Shown here one piece after another: positions 7,261 to 12,415 of a DNA stretch of 12,415 bases; positions within the stretch are counted from its first letter, which is position 1, and every line of letters begins with the position of its first letter. Made by a program: the position numbers and the translations under genes. The stretch is from Desulfobacterales bacterium. GTDB taxonomy: Bacteria; Desulfobacterota; Desulfobacteria; Desulfobacterales; RPRI01. The stretch covers positions 1-12,415 of the forward strand of contig JAUYEO010000204.1 of NCBI GenBank assembly GCA_030689795.1. The letters run 5' to 3'. The notes under the pieces were generated by a model. The model saw only the letters and a list, made by a program, of their open reading frames with translations, made no database searches and was not told where the DNA came from.

Positions 7261-7425
7261 TCAGCTTTTCTTTGAGGTTTTGGTCTGAAATGAGCTTATC
7301 TGCTGTTTTACTTCACCGCTTTTGCATTTGGGACACTGGAATTTTCCCTTCTTATGTTCCGTAATGGATAGAATCAGGGTAAAAGGTTTTTTGCATTTTT
7401 CACACATGAATTCATATGTCGGCAT
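7261..7425 (-). CDS. Small FmdB-type zinc-ribbon protein
   Basis: This 54-aa protein starts MPTYEFMCEKCKKPF and has two CxxC knuckles, C8-x2-C11 and C31-x2-C34, then a lysine-rich tail ending in KTSKKS. The MPTYEF/MPIYEY opening followed by CxxC is the hallmark of the FmdB family of putative regulatory zinc ribbons; function is not established. The start is firm because a strong AGGAGGGA lies just before the ATG. A good promoter lies upstream (7521-7549). It is in line with dppA, 115 bases ahead of it, so transcripts may continue into the dpp operon, although dppA has its own candidate promoter. Base composition matches the neighbours. Confidence 0.85.
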   Translation of the reverse strand: MPTYEFMCEKCKKPFTLILSITEHKKGKFQCPKCKSGEVKQQISSFQTKTSKKS

Positions 7426-7520
7426 GACTCCCTCCTTTTATCGATTCACTTTGATGGATTTAGATCTTTGTTCTTCTCAGTTCCCGGATTGGCATGGATT
7501 GACCGGGCGGGTTTTTCTGG

Positions 7521-7549
7521 AATTTAGTTTGTTTTTACCGGACTGTCAA
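7521..7549 (-). promoter_or_regulatory. Candidate sigma-70-type promoter for the zinc-ribbon gene
   Basis: On the - strand a consensus -35 TTGACA (7549-7544) is followed by exactly 17 bases and TAAATT (7526-7521). Transcription would start near 7514, about 90 bases before the zinc-ribbon ATG, and might continue into dppA. Confidence 0.6.
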
Positions 7550-7567
7550 CAGGATAAAGAGGCGGGA

Positions 7568-8479
7568 TTAAAAGGCAAATTTTCCCTGCCGTGAATCCCT
7601 CTTTTCGAAGGTGTTTTTTATGAGGGCTATGGTCTTTGCTTTTTCAAGAGACCAGACGGGGGCGACAAGTTCATCGCGGTGAGGATCTCCCGTTAAACGC
7701 TGGATTACCACCTCTTCAGGGAGAAGCTCCAGGAAATCGCAAACAAGCCCTGCATACTCATCCTGTTCAAGGCATCTGTGTTTTCCGGCTAAATAGAGAC
7801 TTTCCATTTTAGTGCCTTTAACCACATAAAGAAGATGGATTTTAACGCCGTCTATCCCGAGACCGGCTATCGCTTCAGCGGTTTCAAGCATATCTTTTTT
7901 TTCTTCGCCGGGCAGGCCGAGAATGACATGAGCGCAGATTTTTATGCCCCTTCCTTTTGCTGCTTCAACCGCGTTTACAAAGCATTTGTAATCATGTCCC
8001 CTATTGATAAGCAGGAGAGTTTTGTCACTGGCTGATTGCAATCCATATTCGATCCAGACAAGACAGTCTTTCGCGTAGTTTTCAAGAAGCGCAAGCACAG
8101 GCTCATTTATGCAGTCGGGTCTTGTCCCTATCGAAAGGCCCGCGACATTTTCAACCGAAAGGGCTTCGTCATACAGTTTTTTAAGTTTTTCAACCGGCCC
8201 ATATGTGTTTGAAAAGGATTGAAAATAGGCTATGAACTTTTTTGCTTTGTACCTTCTTGAAAGGGCGGCTTTTCCGGATTCAAGCTGTTCCGCGACCGAA
8301 AGCCCTCCGGCGTGAGCTCCTGTGCCGGAACCTTTTGAATTGCAGTAAATGCAGCCGCCGGTTGAAATGGTTCCGTCCCTGTTGGGGCAGGAAAGCCCCG
8401 CATCGACCGTTATCTTCTGTACCCTGCATCCGAAAATATTTCTGTAATATGTATTTAAGTCGTAGAACCTGTTTTTCAA
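7568..8479 (-). CDS. TIGR01212/YhcC-family radical SAM protein
   Basis: This 303-aa protein belongs to the YhcC-type radical SAM family, whose members should bind a [4Fe-4S] cluster and cleave S-adenosylmethionine; the substrate is not established. The cluster cysteines are C31, C43 and C46 in SCPNRDGTISTGGCIYC, with the family's wide first spacing. Other family landmarks are FIAYFQSFSNTYGP, SIGTRPDCI, LINRGHDY, CAHVILGLPGE and GVKIHLLYVVKGT. Length is close to the E. coli homologue. The start is TTG at 8479, preceded by AGGAG (8491-8487) with 7 bases between; no ATG lies nearby upstream in frame. It is divergent from mnmG and followed, 142 bases on, by the zinc-ribbon gene. No terminator is visible after its stop. 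Confidence 0.92.
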   Translation of the reverse strand: MKNRFYDLNTYYRNIFGCRVQKITVDAGLSCPNRDGTISTGGCIYCNSKGSGTGAHAGGLSVAEQLESGKAALSRRYKAKKFIAYFQSFSNTYGPVEKLKKLYDEALSVENVAGLSIGTRPDCINEPVLALLENYAKDCLVWIEYGLQSASDKTLLLINRGHDYKCFVNAVEAAKGRGIKICAHVILGLPGEEKKDMLETAEAIAGLGIDGVKIHLLYVVKGTKMESLYLAGKHRCLEQDEYAGLVCDFLELLPEEVVIQRLTGDPHRDELVAPVWSLEKAKTIALIKNTFEKRDSRQGKFAF

Positions 8480-8486
8480 GGCTCCT

Positions 8487-8491
8487 CTCCT
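8487..8491 (-). promoter_or_regulatory. Shine-Dalgarno supporting a TTG start of the radical SAM gene
   Basis: AGGAG on the - strand lies 7 bases before TTG at 8479-8477. A second AGGAG (8486-8482) directly follows but is too close to the start. This spacing supports the TTG codon as initiator. Confidence 0.7.
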
Positions 8492-8536
8492 GGTTTGATT
8501 TTATATGAAAATGTAAAACTCACCTGTGTTCAAAAT

Positions 8537-8568
8537 TTGTTTACGGATGGACACCGATTATATATAGT
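8537..8568 (+). promoter_or_regulatory. Candidate promoter for mnmG in the divergent gap
   Basis: TTTACG (8540-8545), a 17-base spacer and TATAGT (8563-8568) form a plausible promoter; TTGTTT (8537-8542) with 18 bases to TATATA (8561-8566) is an overlapping alternative. Either gives a leader of about 110 bases before mnmG, which includes the repeat at 8613-8642. On the opposite strand a TATAAA lies just before the radical SAM gene but without a good -35. Confidence 0.45.
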
Positions 8569-8612
8569 GTTAATAAAAAAGGGAAGTCGAATATTTCAGT
8601 AAAAGAGTTGAA

Positions 8613-8642
8613 GGGGTCAGGATGCCGGGGATTCGAGGGTTA
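8613..8642. repeat. Degenerate GGGG(A)TTCGA-type intergenic repeat upstream of mnmG
   Basis: The block reads ggggtca, ggatgcc, ggggattcga, gggttaaa: short purine-rich units of the same style as the block in the dppB-dppA gap. It lies within the predicted mnmG leader and has no open frame. Confidence 0.4.
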
Positions 8643-8688
8643 AAATGGAAGGAATGCGGTAAAATACCTGATTTAGGAATGAAAGAGA

Positions 8689-10593
8689 ATGGGTGTTTAT
8701 CAGAAATATTATGATATTATCGTAGTGGGCGCAGGCCATGCAGGTTGTGAGGCGGCTCTTGCCGCAGCAAGAATGGGATGCAGCGTCCTTCTCGTTGCCA
8801 TAGACCTTGACAAACTTGCCGCAATGCCTTGCAGCCCTTCTATAGGAGGGATGGCCAAGGGACAGCTTGTAAAGGAGATTGATGCGCTGGGCGGCGAGAT
8901 GGCAAAAATAGCCGATAAGACGGCTATCCAGTACCGGACCCTTAACACCAAGAAAGGGCCTGCCGTTCACTCATCCAGAACCCAGAACGATAAAGCCCGC
9001 TACCATAATGCAATGAAGGCAGTTGTTGAGAAACAGCCGAACCTCGATTTGAAGCAGGTGTTTGTCGAACGGCTTGTGGTGGAAGGCGACAGAATTGCCG
9101 GCATTGAAGATTATACCGGTTTTGGATATCAGGCAAAGGCGGTTGTGCTCGCCACGGGCACTTTTTTAAGCGGGCTCATCCATATCGGCTTTAATTCCAT
9201 GAAAGCAGGAAGGGCGGGCGAATTTGCCTCCTACGGTCTCCCGGCACATTTGAAGGAGCTCGGTTTTGCTCTCGGAAGAATGAAGACCGGTACTCCACCG
9301 AGGTTAAATAAATCGAGCATAGATTTTGACGCATTTTCCAGGCAGGATTCCGAATGTGATCCCACGCCGTTTTCTCTTTTCACAAAGAGCATTGCCCTGC
9401 CGCAGATGCCTAGCTACATGGGGCATACAAATGAGAGAAGCCGCAAAATAGTGCTGGAGAACCTTAAACGTTCCGCATTATACGGAGGCGTGATAAAAGG
9501 GGTTTCAGCGAGGTACTGCCCGTCGTTTGAAGACAAGGTTGTGAAGTTTCCGGAAAGGGAGACTCACCATGTAATCCTTGAACCTGAAGGACTTGACACG
9601 GATGAAATATATGCAAGCGGTCTTGGAAACAGCCTTCCGATCGAGGTGCAGATTGAGCTTGTGAGATCGGTGGAAGGACTCGAAGAGGCCGAAATCATGC
9701 GGCCGGCCTATGCCATTGAATATGATTACGTCAATCCGGTCCAGCTCAAGCAGACGCTCGAGACAAAACTGATTTCAGGACTCTATCTGGCCGGCCAGAT
9801 TAACGGAACTTCCGGTTATGAAGAGGCGGCAGCCCAGGGAATGTGGGCAGGCATAAATGCCGCATGCATGGTTCAGAAAAGACCTCCTTTTATTCCCGAC
9901 AGGTCCCAGGCCTACATGGCCGTCATGGTTGACGATCTGGTTACAAGAGGGACGCGTGAGCCGTACCGCATGTTTACGTCAAGGGCCGAATACAGGCTCA
10001 TGTTGCGGGAGGATAATGCCGATCTGCGGCTTATGGGAAGGGGACATGATCTCGGTCTTATCGATAGTGAGACGATAAAAGATCTGAATGAAAGAAAAAA
10101 ACAGATAGCAGGCGAGATAAAAAGGATCAAAAGCATCGTTATAAAGCCGTCGAAAGAAGTAAATACTTATCTTGAGAGTTGCGGGACAAATCAGATAAGC
10201 AACGGAATTTATCTCGACCAGCTTCTGAAAAGAAACGAGCTCGATTACAGCGCTGTTTCAGCCCTTGCCGGGGGTTGTGATAATATCGGCAAGAGGGTCG
10301 CAAAACAGGTTGAGATCGGGATCAAATATGAGGGTTATATTGAAAGGCAGCTTAAAGAGATTGAAAAATTCCGGAATCTTGAGAAAATAAGAATTCCGGA
10401 GATCTTCGATTTTTCTAAAGTTCACGGATTATCAAACGAGCTTAAGGAAAAACTCGCTCTGGTCAAACCTGTATCTCTTGGTCAGGCTTCACGGATTGAC
10501 GGCATGACCCCTGCCGCCGTTTCGGTGCTTATGATAGCCCTGAAAGCCCTTGGAAGAGCGCCTTCGTGTATTGGTGAACGGCGCGAACGGTGA
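8689..10593 (+). CDS. mnmG: tRNA uridine-5-carboxymethylaminomethyl modification enzyme MnmG (GidA)
   Basis: This 634-aa FAD-dependent enzyme works with the GTPase MnmE to install the (carboxymethyl)aminomethyl group on wobble uridine 34 of certain tRNAs. The FAD-binding loop is GAGHAG (residues 14-19). Signatures in order are PCSPSIGGMAKGQLVKEIDALGG with C48, NTKKGPAVHSSRTQ, GTFLSGLIHIG, GRMKTGTPPRL, RYCPSFEDKVVKFP with C277, LEPEGLDTDEIYASG, YAIEYDYVNPVQLKQTLE and LYLAGQINGTSGYEEAAAQG. The C-terminal helical MnmE-binding region ends with LGQASRIDGMTPAAVSVL. Length is typical. The ATG at 8689 has AGGA 10 bases before it. The mnmE partner is not in the window. It stands alone, with a 268-base repeat-filled gap after it and no obvious terminator. 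Confidence 0.97.
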   Translation: MGVYQKYYDIIVVGAGHAGCEAALAAARMGCSVLLVAIDLDKLAAMPCSPSIGGMAKGQLVKEIDALGGEMAKIADKTAIQYRTLNTKKGPAVHSSRTQNDKARYHNAMKAVVEKQPNLDLKQVFVERLVVEGDRIAGIEDYTGFGYQAKAVVLATGTFLSGLIHIGFNSMKAGRAGEFASYGLPAHLKELGFALGRMKTGTPPRLNKSSIDFDAFSRQDSECDPTPFSLFTKSIALPQMPSYMGHTNERSRKIVLENLKRSALYGGVIKGVSARYCPSFEDKVVKFPERETHHVILEPEGLDTDEIYASGLGNSLPIEVQIELVRSVEGLEEAEIMRPAYAIEYDYVNPVQLKQTLETKLISGLYLAGQINGTSGYEEAAAQGMWAGINAACMVQKRPPFIPDRSQAYMAVMVDDLVTRGTREPYRMFTSRAEYRLMLREDNADLRLMGRGHDLGLIDSETIKDLNERKKQIAGEIKRIKSIVIKPSKEVNTYLESCGTNQISNGIYLDQLLKRNELDYSAVSALAGGCDNIGKRVAKQVEIGIKYEGYIERQLKEIEKFRNLEKIRIPEIFDFSKVHGLSNELKEKLALVKPVSLGQASRIDGMTPAAVSVLMIALKALGRAPSCIGERRER

Positions 10594-10613
10594 AGAGTGA
10601 TAAGTGAATAGCA

Positions 10614-10639
10614 AGGGGCAAAGGCACAGAGGCACAAAG
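10614..10639 (+). repeat. Short tandem GGCACA(G/A)A repeat after mnmG
   Basis: The units ggggcaaa, ggcacaga and ggcacaaa follow each other with a period near 8 bases. An inverted, diverged relative of this block (reading GGCGCAAAGGAACACAGA on the - strand) occurs at about 11827-11844, on the other side of the J-protein gene. Confidence 0.5.
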
Positions 10640-10706
10640 TGAAAAGAAATGGATAGTGAAAGGTAAAAAATATGGATTTTCAACGAAACCATCAGGATTG
10701 AAGGAC

Positions 10707-10820
10707 TCGTAAAAAGTACAATTTTTTACCACGAAGGTCACGAAGAGCACGAAGGAGTCCGCCTCAGGCGGATTCGTGGTTTTATAAAATTATTACGCTT
10801 TTACGACTTTTTACGAAGCC
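10707..10820. repeat. Nested palindromic intergenic element upstream of the J-protein gene
   Basis: Three inverted repeats are nested on nearly a common centre. The outer is TCGTAAAAAGT (10707-10717) with ACTTTTTACGA (10806-10816). The middle is ACCACGAA (10728-10735) with TTCGTGGT (10773-10780). The inner is TCCGCC-TCA-GGCGGA (10758-10772). Inside lie three 9-base direct repeats, acgaaggtc, acgaagagc, acgaaggag (10731-10757). At the right end TTACG recurs at 10793, 10801 and 10811. There is no open frame of note. The layout resembles a non-coding, MITE-like or extragenic palindromic repeat. Confidence 0.7.
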
Positions 10821-10861
10821 ATAAAGAGCATAACAATGAGAAAGACAGAGGATTTATTTAT

Positions 10862-11770
10862 ATGCCTGAGACAGACTACTACAAGTTGCTTGGCGTGAGC
10901 AAGAGCGCTTCTGAAGACGAGATAAAAAAGGCTTACAGGAAGCTTGCTATGAAATACCATCCCGATCATGCCAAGGATGATAAGAGCGCCGAGGAAAAAT
11001 TCAAGAAAATCAGCGAAGCGTACGCAGTCTTGAGCGACAGGGAGAAGCGCAAACAATACGATGAATTCGGTTCGGCCGGGTTCCGCCAGAAATATTCACA
11101 GGAAGATATTTTCAGAGACTTTGACCTGGGAGATATACTGAGAGAATTCGGTTTCGGTGGCGGGGCTTATGCGGGAAGGGGCGGCGGCACGCGTTTTTCA
11201 TTCGGAGGTTCCCCTTTCGGAGGCTATTCCGGGCAGAGGGAGCAGGTTAAAGGCCAGGATCTGATTTACGAACTTCCCCTGACAGTGGAAGAGGTTACCA
11301 CCGGCACAACAAAGGTTATAAGCTTTAAGCATGACAGGCATTCTGAAAAAATTACAGTTAAAATACCAAAGGGAATGATAACCGGAAAAAAACTGCGTCT
11401 TGCCGGAAAAGGCGAGCAGAGCCCTTACGGCGGCCCTCCCGGTGATCTTTATATTCAGGCGAAGCTGACTGATGATCCTGTTTATACCGCAAAGGAGCAT
11501 GATTTATATGTAGAAAGGGATATCAGACTGACCGAGGCTGTTCTGGGAACGAAAATATCGATACCGACACTTGAAGGCAAAGAGCTGAGCCTCAAAATTC
11601 CCCCGGGAACGAGGCAGGGAACCAAACTGCGTCTTCCCGGCCACGGCCTTCCCCACATGCAGGGGAAGAAAAAAGGGGATCTTTATGTTTCTATCCACAT
11701 AGAAATACCGCATAATTTGAATGCAGAGCAAAAAATGCTGATGGAAAAACTGGCTGCATCCGGTTTGTAA
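10862..11770 (+). CDS. Class B J-domain co-chaperone (DnaJ/CbpA-like, no zinc finger)
   Basis: This 302-aa protein should stimulate the ATPase of a DnaK/Hsp70 partner and deliver unfolded clients. Residues 5-70 are a J domain with the essential HPD at 33-35 in KLAMKYHPDHAKDD. A glycine/phenylalanine-rich segment follows (about 90-135, FGFGGGAYAGRGGGTRFSFGG). Residues about 135-300 are the two beta-barrel DnaJ C-terminal domains, with GQDLIYELPLTVEEVTTGTT, VKIPKGMITGKKLRLAGKG and IPPGTRQGTKLRLPGHGLP. The CxxCxGxG zinc-finger repeats of true DnaJ are missing, so it is a CbpA-type protein rather than DnaJ itself. The ATG has AGAGGA 9 bases upstream. It stands apart from any dnaK or grpE in the window, and repeat blocks lie on both sides of it. 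Confidence 0.92.
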   Translation: MPETDYYKLLGVSKSASEDEIKKAYRKLAMKYHPDHAKDDKSAEEKFKKISEAYAVLSDREKRKQYDEFGSAGFRQKYSQEDIFRDFDLGDILREFGFGGGAYAGRGGGTRFSFGGSPFGGYSGQREQVKGQDLIYELPLTVEEVTTGTTKVISFKHDRHSEKITVKIPKGMITGKKLRLAGKGEQSPYGGPPGDLYIQAKLTDDPVYTAKEHDLYVERDIRLTEAVLGTKISIPTLEGKELSLKIPPGTRQGTKLRLPGHGLPHMQGKKKGDLYVSIHIEIPHNLNAEQKMLMEKLAASGL

Positions 11771-11783
11771 CAAATTAAATTAA

Positions 11784-11812
11784 TTGACAAGAAGCTCTGT
11801 TAATTGTATTTT
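11784..11812 (+). promoter_or_regulatory. Candidate strong promoter for hpt
   Basis: A consensus -35 TTGACA (11784-11789), a 17-base spacer and TATTTT (11807-11812) lie just after the J-protein stop. Initiation near 11819 gives a leader of about 85 bases. TTAATTG occurs at 11780-11786 and again at 11800-11806, exactly 20 bases apart, over the -35 and just before the -10. Confidence 0.55.
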
Positions 11813-11882
11813 CGCACAAGTTCTGTGTTCCTTTGCGCCTCAGGCGATTTACTTTCACAGCAGAATAACTTTTTATAAAGCC
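11813..11882. repeat. Diverged intergenic repeat upstream of hpt
   Basis: The segment carries CGCCTCAGGCG (11836-11846), an 11-base hairpin sequence identical to 10760-10770, flanked by CTGTG and CACAG. ACTTTTTATAAAGCC (11868-11882) matches ACTTTTTACGAAGCC (10806-10820) at 13 of 15 bases. The CTGTGTTCCTTTGCGCC stretch is an inverted relative of the block at 10614-10639. It lies inside the predicted hpt leader. Confidence 0.5.
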
Positions 11883-11902
11883 GTCGTGCTTTGAGCTTAT
11901 AT

Positions 11903-12415
11903 ATGCCGGAACTTATTCCTGTTATAAAAAAAGATGAGATTGACTCGAAACTTGCGGAAGTTGCCCGCAGAATTTCAAATGATTATAAAGATTCCGAACT
12001 GGTCCTGGTAGGTATATTAAAAGGCGCTTTCGTATTCATGTCCGACCTGATGAGGCGCCTTACGATTCCGGTTCAGGTCGATTTTATCAGCGCCTCCAGT
12101 TACGGTTCGGGGACTTCCACCTCCGGCAATATAAAATTGACCAAAGAACTCGATATTGATATATGTAACAAGGACGTTCTTATCGTTGAAGATATAGTAG
12201 ATACCGGTCTTACTCTTGCGTATCTTATTGAATATTTAAAATCTTTCGGCCCAAAAAGCATAAGGATCTGCGCCATGCTTGATAAACGTGAACGGCGCAG
12301 GGCCGATATTAAGATAGATTATTCATGCCATGTTGTTGAAGATGGTTTTCTCGTCGGCTATGGCCTTGATTATGCGGAAAACTATAGGAATTTACCGGAA
12401 ATTTACCACCTCAAA
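11903..12415 (+). CDS. hpt: Hypoxanthine phosphoribosyltransferase (3' end beyond window)
   Basis: The frame is open for 171 codons to the window edge. The enzyme joins hypoxanthine (and usually guanine) to PRPP to make IMP or GMP in cytoplasmic purine salvage. The PRPP-binding loop is VEDIVDTG (residues 95-102). Other family landmarks are LVGILKGAFVFMSDL near 34-48, the flexible-loop segment FISASSYGSGT, the purine-side lysine region MLDKRERR and the DGFLVGYGLDYAENYRNLPEIY closing stretch, split here by codon order as usual in the family. Bacterial Hpt proteins are about 175-185 aa, so only a few residues are missing. The ATG at 11903 has no clear Shine-Dalgarno; a TTG 12 bases upstream is in frame but no better supported. 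It likely has its own promoter at 11784-11812. Confidence 0.95.
   Translation, partial: MPELIPVIKKDEIDSKLAEVARRISNDYKDSELVLVGILKGAFVFMSDLMRRLTIPVQVDFISASSYGSGTSTSGNIKLTKELDIDICNKDVLIVEDIVDTGLTLAYLIEYLKSFGPKSIRICAMLDKRERRRADIKIDYSCHVVEDGFLVGYGLDYAENYRNLPEIYHLK

Noticed and set aside
8942..9136. Open frames on the - strand inside mnmG, including 64- to 80-codon ones
   Set aside because: MnmG conservation is unbroken across the region and none of the antisense frames shows a family or start signal.
10529..10750. Antisense open frames over the end of mnmG and the following gap
   Set aside because: They read through repeat sequence, have low-complexity hydrophobic translations and lack ribosome sites.
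10731..10757. Three 9-base direct repeats as a minimal CRISPR array
   Set aside because: Units abut with no spacers, are too short and no cas gene is present.
1..12415. A new multi-gene defence, mobile or biosynthetic system
   Set aside because: Every gene of appreciable length except the 43-residue fragment falls in a known housekeeping or transport family, and gaps hold only repeats and promoters.

Overview
The window is about 12.4 kb of mid-GC bacterial chromosome. It holds ten recognisable genes, two of them at or cut by the window edges, on both strands. Gram-negative features (an exported E. coli-type DppA, periplasmic thioredoxin chemistry) and several families of short degenerate intergenic repeats suggest a Desulfobacterota (deltaproteobacterial) genome. 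That placement is an inference from style and memory of such genomes, not a database result.

Layout. Positions 1-132 are the 3' end of an unidentified gene, followed by a strong intrinsic terminator (150-180). A CcdA/DsbD-type membrane electron carrier fused to a TlpA-like thioredoxin domain (202-1500, +) follows almost at once. Convergent to it is a complete five-gene ABC dipeptide importer operon, dppABCDF (7145 down to 1579, - strand), tightly packed with ATGA overlaps at B/C/D/F joints where noted. Upstream of dppA on the same strand are a 54-aa FmdB-type zinc-ribbon gene (7261-7425) and a TIGR01212/YhcC-type radical SAM gene (7568-8479) starting at TTG. Divergent from these, on the + strand, lie mnmG (8689-10593), a class B J-domain co-chaperone (10862-11770) and hpt (11903 to the window end, missing at most its last few codons).

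How the parts work together. DppA captures peptides in the periplasm, DppB/DppC form the channel and DppD/DppF hydrolyse ATP. The CcdA-thioredoxin fusion carries electrons from the cytoplasm to periplasmic thiols. MnmG (tRNA wobble uridine modification), Hpt (purine salvage), the J-protein and the radical SAM protein are housekeeping functions with no obvious pathway link to each other.

I found no undescribed defence, mobile or biosynthetic system here; most of the window is ordinary core genome. The things worth a second look are small: a perfect 9-bp inverted repeat sitting over the -35 region of dppA, identical four-cysteine signatures in both Dpp ATPases, a fifth (odd) cysteine in mature DppA, a terminator just before the CcdA fusion, and nested intergenic repeat elements that bracket the J-protein gene.
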